Origin: Lunatimonas lonarensis
Lineage (GTDB): Bacteria; Bacteroidota; Bacteroidia; Cytophagales; Cyclobacteriaceae
Length of the DNA: 64,000 nt
Direction: 5' to 3'
NCBI RefSeq assembly: GCF_000390185.1
Contig: NZ_AQHR01000022.1
Span: 1-64,000 of the forward strand
Shown here: piece after piece, positions 44,214-53,084 of the stretch
Layout: every line of letters begins with the position of its first letter
Numbering within the stretch: position 1 is the stretch's first letter
Position numbers and translations under genes: made by a program
The notes under the pieces: generated by a model
The model's input: the letters and a program-made list of their open reading frames with translations, nothing else
Told to the model about the DNA's origin: nothing
The model's database searches: none

Positions 44214-45734
44214 ATGCAAACTATCCGAATAAACGCGAAAATATACGTATTCCTTTTCCTGATCGTCCTTAACATCGGCTGCGATTCATTTTTGGACGTA
44301 AACGAAAATCCCAACGCACCCATTTCTGAAAACCTACCCCTTAGCGCCAAACTCCCGGCGGCACTGGTAGCAACCGTAAATCAGGAGGTGGGATCAATCA
44401 ACCAAATTGGTGGATTTTGGGGAGGGTATTGGGGCACTAACAACGAGGGCGCCAACCTATTCTTTGACCTAAAAACCTACAACGGACTGGACATTCGGGA
44501 CCAACGGGGCGGGATTCCCATTTGGGAAAACGGGTACAACAACATCCTTTACTTCAAACTCATCCAAGAGGAGGCCGAAGCAGAAGGAGACCTTTTCTAC
44601 GTAGGCTCCTCCAAAATCATGCAGGGGTGGCTGTTCCTGAGACTAGTGGACTTTTACAACAATATACCTTTTGACGAAGCCGGAAGAGGGAATACCTACC
44701 TCAATCCTACCTACGAACCGGGGGAGCAGGTATATAGAAAGGCGGTCCAGTTGATCTCTGAGGGCATACAGGATGTAAAAAGCTCGGGCGTTATCCCTTC
44801 CCAAACCCATGGTGACGTGCTGTTTGGAGGACAAAAAAGCCTCTGGGCAAAGTTTGGCAACACGATCAAGCTCAGGGCACTGATCCGCCAAAGCGAAAAA
44901 GGAGACCCCAATTACATCAACTCCGAAATACAAGCCATTCAGCAAGAGGGCAGCGGGTTTCTACAACCGGGTGAATCCGCCAACGTGAATCCAGGCTACC
45001 TGAATACTCCGGGCAAGCTGAATCCTTTTTGGGCCAGCAATTACCGGGATGCCCAAGGCGCTTTTACCAGCAATCACCAGCATATTCGACCTACGGTCTA
45101 TCTAATCAGTCAGTACGAATCCTTGAATGACCCACGGCTGCAACGGCTTTACACTGATGTAAATGGCACCTACCGCGGCGTCTTGTTTGGAAATCCGGAT
45201 GCGGGGAATCCTGCCTATGCAAGAATAAACACCTCCGCATTCCGAGGCCCCGCAGAAAACGGCGGAAGCCCCACAGGAATATTTCATAGCTTCAACCAAA
45301 GCAGCGTGCTCCTTTCCGACACCGAAAGCTTGTTCCTTCAGGCGGAAGCGGTGTTACGGGGTTGGCTAAGCGGCGATCTCACTAGTTTACTACAGGAAGC
45401 CATAGCGTCATCCTTGGATTACATGAAGGTAGATGCACCAGGAAAATCAGCCTACCTGCTCCAAGAAGCCGCACGCTTAGACAGTGCGGAAAACAAACTG
45501 GAGTACCTGATCCTTCAAAAATGGCTAGCACTGAACAGCATAAGCAGCATAGAAGCTTGGAACGACCACCGACGGCTGGGCTTGCCCGAATTCCCGGCAA
45601 CGATTGCCTCCGGTGTGGAGGGACGCCCGCTGCGACTTATGTACCCTGAGACAGAACGTGGCACCAATTACGAGCAGGTACTCGCACAAGGCAGCGACTT
45701 TACCCTTCGGGACAAGGTATGGTGGATGCCTTAG
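44214..45734 (+). CDS. SusD/RagB-family lipoprotein (SusD-like_2 type)
   Basis: This 506-residue lipoprotein has the signal MQTIRINAKIYVFLFLIVLN and lipid Cys 23 (IGC). The DVNENPNAP motif after the Cys is typical of SusD-like_2 proteins, and the repeats include MQGWLFLRLVDFYNNIPFDE. The start taken is the ATG at 44214, 13 nt after susC; an upstream ATG at 44187 would overlap susC and add nine residues without improving the signal. The C-terminal part has LFLQAEAVLRGWLSG and ILQKWLALNSISSIEAWNDH. Partner of the SusC at 41123. Confidence 0.93.
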   Translation: MQTIRINAKIYVFLFLIVLNIGCDSFLDVNENPNAPISENLPLSAKLPAALVATVNQEVGSINQIGGFWGGYWGTNNEGANLFFDLKTYNGLDIRDQRGGIPIWENGYNNILYFKLIQEEAEAEGDLFYVGSSKIMQGWLFLRLVDFYNNIPFDEAGRGNTYLNPTYEPGEQVYRKAVQLISEGIQDVKSSGVIPSQTHGDVLFGGQKSLWAKFGNTIKLRALIRQSEKGDPNYINSEIQAIQQEGSGFLQPGESANVNPGYLNTPGKLNPFWASNYRDAQGAFTSNHQHIRPTVYLISQYESLNDPRLQRLYTDVNGTYRGVLFGNPDAGNPAYARINTSAFRGPAENGGSPTGIFHSFNQSSVLLSDTESLFLQAEAVLRGWLSGDLTSLLQEAIASSLDYMKVDAPGKSAYLLQEAARLDSAENKLEYLILQKWLALNSISSIEAWNDHRRLGLPEFPATIASGVEGRPLRLMYPETERGTNYEQVLAQGSDFTLRDKVWWMP

Positions 45735-45777
45735 CCTAGCAGAAAAGTTTAAGACCACTGATAAAAATTACAAACAG

Positions 45778-47073
45778 ATGAATTCGAAACAGATCAACCC
45801 TGGCATTTGGCCAAAAACCCGGAAATTTTTCAACGACGTCCATCTGTGGCTGGGACTGATAAGCGGTTTGGTACTGCTAGTCGTTTGCTTCACAGGCACT
45901 GTCTATGTGTACCACAACGAAATACGGGAAATGGGCGCTCCTCATTTGTATCACGTCAAGGCTTCCGCCGCTACGGCCAAGCTACCTTTGGACGAAGTCT
46001 TGGAAAAGGTTATCAAGCAACTTCCAGGAGAGCTCACGGCCGTTCAGGTTCCCCACGATCCCAAACGAACCCTGCAACTTTCCATACGGGAACAGAACGA
46101 CAATAGCCGAGGTGGAACCACCTACTTTGTCAACCCCTACACGGCGGAGATCCTGGGCACATCAAAGGATCCCAACCGAGCTAATGAGTGGTTGCGTACG
46201 ATGTTTAGTCTACATCGTTGGCTGATGCTTGACCGGATAGAAAAACCGCTGATTGGCGAGCTCCCCAACCGGACACTGGGAAGCTATATCACCGGTGCGG
46301 CGACTATCCTGTTCACGCTCGGTGTATTGACAGGAATCGTCATTTGGGTCCCCCGAAAGGTGAAAAACTGGAAACAGGGACTGAAAGTTAAATTGGGCGG
46401 TAGCTGGAAGCGGACCAATCACGACCTGCACAATACCCTCGCCTTCTACAGCGCAATCATTCTATTTATTATGGGTGTAACCGGCCCCTTTTGGTCGTTT
46501 CCCTGGTACAGGGAGGGTCTGCAAAAATCCCTCGGAACCTACCAGGAAGCCCCTGCCGGTGGACGGCCGGGCGGACGTAGCGAGAAAAGCGCCAATGACA
46601 GCCCACAGGCACCCCTGCTATCGCTAAATGCCTACCTCGCCGAAGCCGACAAACACCTCCCTTACCCGGGAGATTACCGCATCAATCTCCCCCGACCCGG
46701 AGCAGCAGAAATCAGCCTGACCAAGTCGAAAGTGGGATTCTTTGCGCCGGCCGCAGCAGACCGGATTACATTACAAACCAGCGATGCCGGTCTGAAAACA
46801 CTGGATCTATTTTCAGAAAAGCCGTTCAACGAACGCGTATCCTCATCAATCAAAGCACTGCATATGGGTGACGTCTATGGAGGATTCAGCAAGATCATCT
46901 ATTTTATCTCCTGCCTCATTGCCACCAGCCTGCCCATTACCGGGACACTGATTTGGATCAATAAAATGAAAAAGAAAAAACCGGGGACAAAACCACAGAG
47001 CCCCAAAAAAGGCAATACCGAGACCGCTCCAGATAACCAACCCACCTGGCATCGTGTGGCCAGAGTCCAATAG
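45778..47073 (+). CDS. PepSY-associated transmembrane protein
   Basis: The 431-residue inner-membrane protein begins MNSKQINPGIWPKTRKFFND. It has an N-terminal helix (HLWLGLISGLVLLVVCFTGT) followed by a periplasmic PepSY region (DEVLEKVIKQLPGELTAVQV). Further helices lie near 178-200 and 220-240 and at the C-terminus (IIYFISCLIATSLPITGTLI). The conserved FSLHRWLM and NHDLHNTLAFYS His residues fit the family's heme- or metal-linked role in siderophore reduction. The start at 45778 is preferred because the longer upstream frame overlaps the SusD gene. The C-terminus is Lys-rich and cytoplasmic. Co-occurrence with TonB receptors supports iron uptake. Confidence 0.9.
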   Translation: MNSKQINPGIWPKTRKFFNDVHLWLGLISGLVLLVVCFTGTVYVYHNEIREMGAPHLYHVKASAATAKLPLDEVLEKVIKQLPGELTAVQVPHDPKRTLQLSIREQNDNSRGGTTYFVNPYTAEILGTSKDPNRANEWLRTMFSLHRWLMLDRIEKPLIGELPNRTLGSYITGAATILFTLGVLTGIVIWVPRKVKNWKQGLKVKLGGSWKRTNHDLHNTLAFYSAIILFIMGVTGPFWSFPWYREGLQKSLGTYQEAPAGGRPGGRSEKSANDSPQAPLLSLNAYLAEADKHLPYPGDYRINLPRPGAAEISLTKSKVGFFAPAAADRITLQTSDAGLKTLDLFSEKPFNERVSSSIKALHMGDVYGGFSKIIYFISCLIATSLPITGTLIWINKMKKKKPGTKPQSPKKGNTETAPDNQPTWHRVARVQ

Positions 47074-47107
47074 CCAACACGCTGACATTTTTTGAACTAC
47101 TTTTCCC

Positions 47108-47139
47108 AAGGGGCTGTCGCTAACTGGCAGCCCCCCTTT
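47108..47139 (+). terminator. Terminator-like hairpin after PepSY gene
   Basis: AAGGGGCTG and CAGCCCCCCTTT form a stable stem around an 11-nt loop, 35 nt after the PepSY stop. The T-run is short (TTT), so termination strength is uncertain. Confidence 0.5.
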
Positions 47140-47143
47140 GCTT

Positions 47144-47290
47144 TCAGTTCTCTACTTCCTGATTTCTAAAAATTATTTCTCTTTCTTTATTAGTGGACTT
47201 AATCATCTCGCCCAACACCTCCATTTTCAATTCATACTCATTGGCGTGTCTTTCGGGTGTCCCTTCTACGCCTAGGTAGTTATCTTTCAT
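47144..47290 (-). CDS. Small 48-residue open frame led by a repeated 5' sequence
   Basis: ATG at 47288-47290 opens a highly charged 48-residue protein (MKDNYLGVEGTPERHANEYE at the start, REIIFRNQEVEN at the end) with ordinary-looking codons. The 26 nt ahead of its ATG are nearly identical to those ahead of the frameshifted peptide gene at 10571, so the two genes share a repeat-derived start region. There is no signal peptide and no family recognised. Coding status is uncertain; it may be a gene remnant next to a repeat. Confidence 0.35.
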   Translation of the reverse strand: MKDNYLGVEGTPERHANEYELKMEVLGEMIKSTNKEREIIFRNQEVEN

Positions 47291-47360
47291 GTGTCTATAA
47301 TTGTTTTTCAAAGGTCGGCAGACAGGGAATCCCGCCCTTCCGGCAAGGGGATTGCCGCGG
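47288..47360. repeat. Repeat family 2, second site
   Basis: The 29-mer at 47288-47316 matches 10569-10597 with one mismatch, and AAGGTCGGCAGACAGGGAATC (47311-47331) matches 10725-10745 with one mismatch. A CCGGCAAGG/GCCGCGG-rich hairpin follows in each. The two sites are 36 kb apart, so this is a dispersed repeat. Confidence 0.65.
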
Positions 47361-47377
47361 CTTGATATTGATTCATC

Positions 47378-47399
47378 AAAAAAAAACCGCTAGTGCGGT
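47378..47399 (-). terminator. Rho-independent terminator of the ABC transporter gene
   Basis: On the minus strand ACCGC-ACTA-GCGGT is followed by nine T. It lies about 156 nt after the ABC transporter stop codon, with no gene between. Confidence 0.65.
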
Positions 47400-47554
47400 G
47401 AAAACAGGAAAAAACCACTCACTGACATTCAGCTCTTTAGAATACGCTTGACAAAAATAAACATAGAAACCTTGGAAAATTGGGGTGGATGGGTTGAAGC
47501 CCGATAACTCAGCTGTAATCATTTTTTAATGGCATTCGCCATGCCCCGCTCTAT

Positions 47555-49348
47555 TTATTCTTCCAGTTGGGCAGCCAGGGTCTGCTTTTCGTATAGCTCC
47601 GCATAGGATCCCTTCTGGGCTATCAACTCCTCGTGCGTGCCATATTCCAGCACCCTGCCCTCGTCCAACACCACGATGGCGTCCGCCAACTTGGCCGAAG
47701 AAACGCGATGCGAAATAATGATGGAGGTTCTTCCCTGCATGATCTTGCCCAGCGAATTGAGGATGGCATTTTCTGTCTTGGTATCTACCGCCGACAGGCA
47801 ATCGTCGAGCAGCAATACGGCAGGTTCCTTCGCGATGGCCCGGGCAATGCTCACCCGTTGCTTTTGCCCTCCGGAGAGGGTAATTCCCCGTTCTCCCAAC
47901 CGGGTGTTGAATCCCAGCGGAAAATCGACTATATTTTGGTACACATCTGCATCTTTGGCCGCCTTTTCCACCAGCCGACTGGTCACATCGGCTTGTTCCA
48001 GGCCAAACCCGATATTATTGGTAATGGTGTCACTAAACAAAAAAACATCCTGTGGCACATAGCCTATCTGCTGCCTTAACGAGGCTATATCGTAGCTCTC
48101 TATAGGTCTACCATCAACAAGGATTTCCCCATCCGTGACGTCGTACATGCGCATAAGCAAATTGGCAATGGTGGATTTTCCCGAGCCGGTGGTACCGATG
48201 ATGGCCAATGATTTCCCTTCTCCTATATTGAAACTGACCCGATCCAGTGCTTTTATGCCTGAGTCGGGATATACAAAAGAAACATCTCTGAACGCGATAC
48301 CCCCCTCAATCTGAGTAGCCAAGCATTCCTTACTCACGATGGGGTTTGTTTCATCCAGAAACTCATTGATACGCGTTTGGGAGGCGGCGGCACGCTGCAC
48401 GATGCTGGTCACCCAGCCCAAGGAAGTAACGGGCCAAGTAAGCATGTTCACATACAGAATAAACTCTGCGATAACCCCGTAGCCGATCGCCCCGGACATC
48501 ACCTGTTGTCCTCCAACAAATACGGTTATGATCGTACTGAGACCAATCAAGCCCAGGATCAGCGGGTAGAACAAGGACTCTACCTTGGTCAACCGAATCG
48601 ACTTTTCCTTATATTCTTCACTTGCTTTTTGAAACTCATGGGCACTGTCCTCTTCCCTGACAAAGGCCTTGATCACCCGTATTCCTGAAAAGGCCTCCTG
48701 AACAAAGGTGCTTAGATTGGAGAGACTCCGCTGAATCTTCTCCGAACGCTCGTTGATCATGTTGTTCACCACATAGATACTGATGGAGAGCACGGGAAGC
48801 GGCAACAGGGAGTAAATGGTCAGAGGTACGTTTACCGTCAGCATATAGGCAATAACCATGGGAAAAAGTACCACTAGGTTAATTCCATACATCAATGCGG
48901 GGCCCACGTACATTCGGACACGACTGACATCCTCGGTAATGCGGGCCATCAAGTCGCCGGTGCTGTTACGGCGGTAAAAGGCAAGTGGAAGGGATTGGTA
49001 TTTTTCGTAAATTTCATTCTTCAGGTCATACTCCACCAACCTGGACATCGCGATGATGGTCTGCCGAATAAGAAAAAGGAAAAATCCCCTCAGCAGTGCC
49101 ATCCCAAGAATCAGGCTACCAAAAACCACGATAAACTTCAAAAAAACCGCCCGGGCCTCCCCTGCAAGCTGACTTTGATCAAACAATTGGTAATACGAAA
49201 AGCTCTCAACCACATAATCTATGGCAATGCGTACCAACTGCGCAGGAATAATTACAAATACATTGGAAATGATCGTAAAAACGAAACCCAACAATAGGTA
49301 CCACTTGTACTTGAGCAAATACTTATTTAATCGCCAAAGAGGTTTCAC
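47555..49348 (-). CDS. ABC transporter, fused permease-ATPase (MsbA/exporter type)
   Basis: A 597-residue half-transporter with six transmembrane helices in the first about 320 residues (LLLGFVFTIISNVFVIIPAQ; LVVLFPMVIAYMLTVNVPLT). The ATPase domain has Walker A GTTGSGKST, signature LSGGQKQRVSIARAIA and Walker B AVLLLDDCLSAVD. Works as a homodimer exporting lipids or drugs; substrate unknown. It is a single-gene unit divergent from nusB, with a terminator downstream. Length and motifs are complete. Confidence 0.94.
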   Translation of the reverse strand: MKPLWRLNKYLLKYKWYLLLGFVFTIISNVFVIIPAQLVRIAIDYVVESFSYYQLFDQSQLAGEARAVFLKFIVVFGSLILGMALLRGFFLFLIRQTIIAMSRLVEYDLKNEIYEKYQSLPLAFYRRNSTGDLMARITEDVSRVRMYVGPALMYGINLVVLFPMVIAYMLTVNVPLTIYSLLPLPVLSISIYVVNNMINERSEKIQRSLSNLSTFVQEAFSGIRVIKAFVREEDSAHEFQKASEEYKEKSIRLTKVESLFYPLILGLIGLSTIITVFVGGQQVMSGAIGYGVIAEFILYVNMLTWPVTSLGWVTSIVQRAAASQTRINEFLDETNPIVSKECLATQIEGGIAFRDVSFVYPDSGIKALDRVSFNIGEGKSLAIIGTTGSGKSTIANLLMRMYDVTDGEILVDGRPIESYDIASLRQQIGYVPQDVFLFSDTITNNIGFGLEQADVTSRLVEKAAKDADVYQNIVDFPLGFNTRLGERGITLSGGQKQRVSIARAIAKEPAVLLLDDCLSAVDTKTENAILNSLGKIMQGRTSIIISHRVSSAKLADAIVVLDEGRVLEYGTHEELIAQKGSYAELYEKQTLAAQLEE

Positions 49349-49734
49349 AAAACAAAAATCTAGTTTTTAAGCATAATTATTCATTTGGTTCCATTCGACA
49401 AACTCACATTACAGTCAAAAAACACATAATTTCACAACCGTTTTTGGGCTGTTCGAGGGCTTAAATATAACACAATCCAAAAACCAAAGTTCACACATCC
49501 CAAATTAAAACCCAAGGTGCCCACCCCTATTTGCCTCGTTGCAATGGGCACACGCAAAAATACGGAGTCGCGCCCAAGGTGGACGATGTAGCTCTGCTTT
49601 TTGGCGTTTCCTTTATCGATGGAGTAAGTTGGGTTATTGCCAACCGGCGGAAAGCCCCTTGTATACGGAATTATCCAGCTTCGGACGATTTCTATCCGAA
49701 AATAACTTAAATTTGCGATCATTAACGTCCTGTA
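49349..49734. other. Divergent intergenic region between ABC transporter and nusB
   Basis: A TAAATTTG element (49708-49715), 19 nt before the nusB start, fits the Bacteroidota -7 consensus. No gene or RNA was recognised in the rest. A 96-residue minus frame here lacks any family features. Confidence 0.45.
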
Positions 49735-50922
49735 ATGCTAAATCGAAGAATACTAAGAGTAAAGGCTTTTCAATCTTTGTACGCCTACCATCAGTGCAAA
49801 GCATCCAATTTCAACCTTTCGGTAGATCTGATTAAAGAATCCTTTCAGCCTGACCTCAACAGCATGGAAGTACAGGATAAGGTGCAGTTAAAGAAGGACG
49901 CAGAGCTTTGCGTAGCCCTTTTCACCAGAAGCCAAGATTCTCGATCACTTGTTGGCGAAGAAAATCTCGACCTCAAAATCAAAAATGTCGCACTAACGGC
50001 ACTGGGCCAGTACCATAAGCGATGTGAAACCGACTTGTCCTTCTTAAGGACCAACATGGTGACAGCGGCGGAACGGATCCCTGGCCTATACCTCTACGCG
50101 ATCGGAATCCTTCTGGCATTCAGAAGGCACGTAGAAAAAGACGTTGAGAAACGCCGGAAACTTTCCGTAGACCGGGAGACAACGGTGGCACCGGGTGAAG
50201 ATAACCTCGCGAAAAACCAACTTCTTGCCTATCTGGAAAACGATTCGCCGATCCGAAGCGAGTTTATACGTCACCATGTCAAGCTCGATGATTGGAAGGA
50301 GGAGATCAAACAGTGGTTTAGGGATTATGTAAAGCCCCAAGAGGATTATGTAGCTTATACCCGTTTGATGGCACCTACGATCGAGGAGGATCGGGCCATT
50401 AGCGAGGCATTGCTCAAAAAGGTCATCTTTAAAAACGATGCCATATTGAGCGTATTTCAAGAGCTGGATCTGAATTGGACAGAAAACAAGTCAGTGGTCA
50501 GAAGTTTGGCATTAAAAGTGCTGAAAAATGTGGACATGGATCAGGAAGACTCGTCGGCCATATTACCGGAACTAGCGATTAATTGGGACGAGGACAAGGA
50601 ATTCTTTCAGAATATATTTAACTTGACCGTGGATTCTGAAAAGGACTACAGTGAACTAATTGCCCAAAAGGCCCAGAACTGGGATATTGAACGGATAGCT
50701 CTCACGGACAAGATCATCATTACCATGGCCCTTACCGAAATGGTCAACTTCCCGAGCATCCCCGTCAAGGTCTCGATCAATGAGTACATCGACATCTCCA
50801 AGACGTACAGCACGCCAAAAAGCAAACAGTTTGTAAACGGGCTTTTGGACGTGTTGGCAAAAGAACTAACCGAATCTGGCAAAATACGTAAAAGCGGTAG
50901 AGGGCTTATCGACAATAAATAA
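49735..50922 (+). CDS. nusB: Transcription antitermination factor NusB (long Bacteroidota form)
   Basis: The 395-residue protein has the NusB fold near its C-terminus (about 300-385: RIALTDKIIITMALTEMVNF, VKVSINEYIDISKTYSTPKS, KQFVNGLLDVLAKEL). The start RRILRVKAFQSLYAYHQCK carries the usual NusB beginning. The middle is an insertion-like extension typical of Bacteroidota (about 140 residues suffice in E. coli). It binds boxA RNA with S10 in rRNA antitermination. First gene of a plus-strand run (nusB, ytxH, DUF1573, yajC, ybbR, coaE) with gaps of 2-9 nt. Confidence 0.93.
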   Translation: MLNRRILRVKAFQSLYAYHQCKASNFNLSVDLIKESFQPDLNSMEVQDKVQLKKDAELCVALFTRSQDSRSLVGEENLDLKIKNVALTALGQYHKRCETDLSFLRTNMVTAAERIPGLYLYAIGILLAFRRHVEKDVEKRRKLSVDRETTVAPGEDNLAKNQLLAYLENDSPIRSEFIRHHVKLDDWKEEIKQWFRDYVKPQEDYVAYTRLMAPTIEEDRAISEALLKKVIFKNDAILSVFQELDLNWTENKSVVRSLALKVLKNVDMDQEDSSAILPELAINWDEDKEFFQNIFNLTVDSEKDYSELIAQKAQNWDIERIALTDKIIITMALTEMVNFPSIPVKVSINEYIDISKTYSTPKSKQFVNGLLDVLAKELTESGKIRKSGRGLIDNK

Positions 50923-50929
50923 GAAAACT

Positions 50930-51235
50930 ATGAGCAATAAGGGAAATTCATTTTTCGCATTCCTGCTGGGAGCGGGAATCGGTGCCACTTTGGGAATATT
51001 ATTCGCACCCGACGCCGGGAACAATACGCGTGACAAATTGAGTTATCAGTTGACAAAGTACAAAGACGAATTGGAGAAACTCGTCAAAGAACTGGTGGAG
51101 GGAAAAACCCTGGCGTCAAGTGAGGCAAAGTCAGAAGGGCACAAGGTAATTTCGGAAGCGAAAACAAAAGCCGAAAACCTGTTGAACGATGTCAATAAAT
51201 TGATTGACCAAATTAATCAGGAAAACAACAACTAA
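50930..51235 (+). CDS. YtxH-domain protein
   Basis: This 101-residue protein has an N-terminal hydrophobic stretch with the glycine-rich YtxH signature (AFLLGAGIGATLGILFAPDA) and a long charged coiled-coil tail (DELEKLVKELVEGKTLASSE). Membrane-associated small protein of unknown function. It starts 7 nt after nusB, and the following DUF1573 gene starts 8 nt after it. Confidence 0.88.
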   Translation: MSNKGNSFFAFLLGAGIGATLGILFAPDAGNNTRDKLSYQLTKYKDELEKLVKELVEGKTLASSEAKSEGHKVISEAKTKAENLLNDVNKLIDQINQENNN

Positions 51236-51243
51236 TTCATATC

Positions 51244-51789
51244 ATGTACAGAAACGTCTATCTAGCTTTTGCACTAATGGCTGTCTCGCTGGCAGCTTTC
51301 AGTTGCAACAGCAAAAGCACGGAAGAATCCGAACGAATCAAAGCACTGGAAGAAAAAATCTCCCAGCTGGAGCAAACTTCCATAGCTACCCCCACAAGTG
51401 CCCAGAACGTACAGCCTGCGGATCCCAGTACCGTAGGTGCGTTTGATTTCCAAACCATGGAGTACGATTTCGGTACCATCCCGGAGGGCGAAGTTATAGA
51501 GCATGTCTTCTCTTTCAAAAACAGCGGCCAGGCACCCTTGGTGATTTCAAACATACAGGCTTCCTGTGGCTGTACCAGCCCTGATTGGACCAAGACCCCC
51601 ATCAAACCCGGGGACGAAGGCTTTGTAAAGGTGGTGTTCAACTCAGCCGGCAAAACAGGGGTACAAAGCCCAACTGTGACGATTCAGGCAAATACAACGC
51701 CAAATGTAACCCGTCTTCGACTCAAGGGCACCGTAAACCAGCGGACTGCCTCTGCCGAAAAACCATCCCTAGGACCTGTTAAACGATAG
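51244..51789 (+). CDS. DUF1573 lipoprotein
   Basis: The 181-residue protein has a lipobox (AVSLAAFSC, Cys 21), a short coiled coil (ERIKALEEKISQLEQ) and a DUF1573 Ig-like domain. The domain shows DFGTIPEGEVIEHVFSFKNS and the hallmark SCGCTSPDW. Exported; function unknown. It sits within the nusB-coaE gene row, 2 nt before yajC. Confidence 0.9.
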   Translation: MYRNVYLAFALMAVSLAAFSCNSKSTEESERIKALEEKISQLEQTSIATPTSAQNVQPADPSTVGAFDFQTMEYDFGTIPEGEVIEHVFSFKNSGQAPLVISNIQASCGCTSPDWTKTPIKPGDEGFVKVVFNSAGKTGVQSPTVTIQANTTPNVTRLRLKGTVNQRTASAEKPSLGPVKR

Positions 51790-51791
51790 AA

Positions 51792-52109
51792 ATGTTAAAC
51801 GTAATTTTATTGCAGGCCGGCGGTGCCGGTGGCGGCATCATGGGGCAGGTTTTCCTGTTCGGCAGTATCATACTGATCATGTATTTCTTTATGATCAGAC
51901 CCCAGCAGAAAAAGCAAAAGGAAACCACCCTGTTCATCAACGAAGTCAAAAAAGGTGATCAGGTCGTAACCGTCGGTGGCATTCACGGTAAAGTCTACTC
52001 CGTGGAAGGTGACACCATTTTGCTTGAATTGGACAAAGGCTTGAAACTGAAGATTGAAAAATCCGCACTTTCGCTGGATTACACGAAAAAGATCAAAGAA
52101 GAAAAATAA
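51792..52109 (+). CDS. yajC: Preprotein translocase accessory subunit YajC
   Basis: A 105-residue protein with one transmembrane helix (VFLFGSIILIMYFFMIRP) followed by the QQKKQKE stretch and a small cytoplasmic domain (KKGDQVVTVGGIHGKVYSVE). It associates with SecDF at the inner membrane. Size and motifs are typical. Part of the nusB-coaE row. Confidence 0.94.
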   Translation: MLNVILLQAGGAGGGIMGQVFLFGSIILIMYFFMIRPQQKKQKETTLFINEVKKGDQVVTVGGIHGKVYSVEGDTILLELDKGLKLKIEKSALSLDYTKKIKEEK

Positions 52110-52118
52110 GGGGTCACG

Positions 52119-53084
52119 GTGGGCAAGTTTGGCAAGTTTTTGGAAAAACTGAAACCGGAGGCATCTTCAAACCTAAAAGTGGTGGTATTGTGCGTGGTCA
52201 CAGCTACCACTTTTTGGCTTTTGAATGCCCTTAACAAAGACGACTATACCACGATAGTTCGTCAACCCATCGCTTTGTCCTATGACCAAACGGAGTACAT
52301 GGCAGTGGCACCACTACCGGAACAGGTATCCATTGAGATCAATGGAAATGGATGGGATCTGCTCCGAAAATACTTCAAATTCAAATCCACGCCATTCACC
52401 ATCCAAATAGAAGACCCCTCCAAGAACGGCTATGTCCTGGCCAGAACCTTTCAACGGGAGTTGGCCGAAAACCTGGCTCCCACCCAGCTTGTGAGCATCA
52501 TCCAGGATACCATTGCCTTTAGAATTGACAAAATCATATCAAGAAAAGTAACCATCGTACCCGATACCTCTGAAAACATCCTTTCAAAAAACATCCGGTT
52601 TGGTTCCCGATTTTCCATTGACCCCCAACAGGTAACGGTCAGAGGGCCTATTTCCAAAATCCAGGATTTGGAGGGGGTTTGGAAGGTTGATCTGGGTGAG
52701 CAAAACATAAACCAAAACTTCTCTAAGCTACTTCCCCTTACCGTGCCACGAAGCCTCCGAGATTACTTATCCCTAGATGAAGAGTCGGTCTTGGTGGCAT
52801 TCGACGTAATCGAATTCACCGAAGGAGACCGGGTGCTGGAAGTACAGAAAACCTTCTTTCCCGCCAACGTAAAAACCAAGCCTGAAAACGGAAAGGTGAA
52901 GCTAAACTACTTGGTAGAAGCAACAAAACAGGAGGACTTTGAAAAATTGGATCTGAAAGCAGTGCTCAACTACAATAACCGAAACCGGGAAGACAGCACC
53001 GTGTCGGTAACGCTAAGCAGCAACCCTGCCTACCTCGAAATTATCAGCTTTGATCCTCCTGAATTCAAACTAGTCTATGATTGA
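52119..53084 (+). CDS. YbbR/CdaR-like domain protein
   Basis: This 321-residue protein starts at GTG 52119 (MGKFGKFLEKLKPEASSNLK) with one N-terminal helix (VVVLCVVTATTFWLLNALNK). YbbR-type repeats follow (e.g. VTVRGPISKIQDLEGVW). In firmicutes CdaR regulates a c-di-AMP cyclase, but no cyclase gene is adjacent here. Its last 8 bp overlap coaE, indicating co-translation. Confidence 0.85.
   Translation: MGKFGKFLEKLKPEASSNLKVVVLCVVTATTFWLLNALNKDDYTTIVRQPIALSYDQTEYMAVAPLPEQVSIEINGNGWDLLRKYFKFKSTPFTIQIEDPSKNGYVLARTFQRELAENLAPTQLVSIIQDTIAFRIDKIISRKVTIVPDTSENILSKNIRFGSRFSIDPQQVTVRGPISKIQDLEGVWKVDLGEQNINQNFSKLLPLTVPRSLRDYLSLDEESVLVAFDVIEFTEGDRVLEVQKTFFPANVKTKPENGKVKLNYLVEATKQEDFEKLDLKAVLNYNNRNREDSTVSVTLSSNPAYLEIISFDPPEFKLVYD

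Noticed and set aside
49432-49722. Minus-strand open frame of 96 residues upstream of nusB
   Set aside because: No signal, domain or natural composition; it overlaps the probable nusB promoter element.
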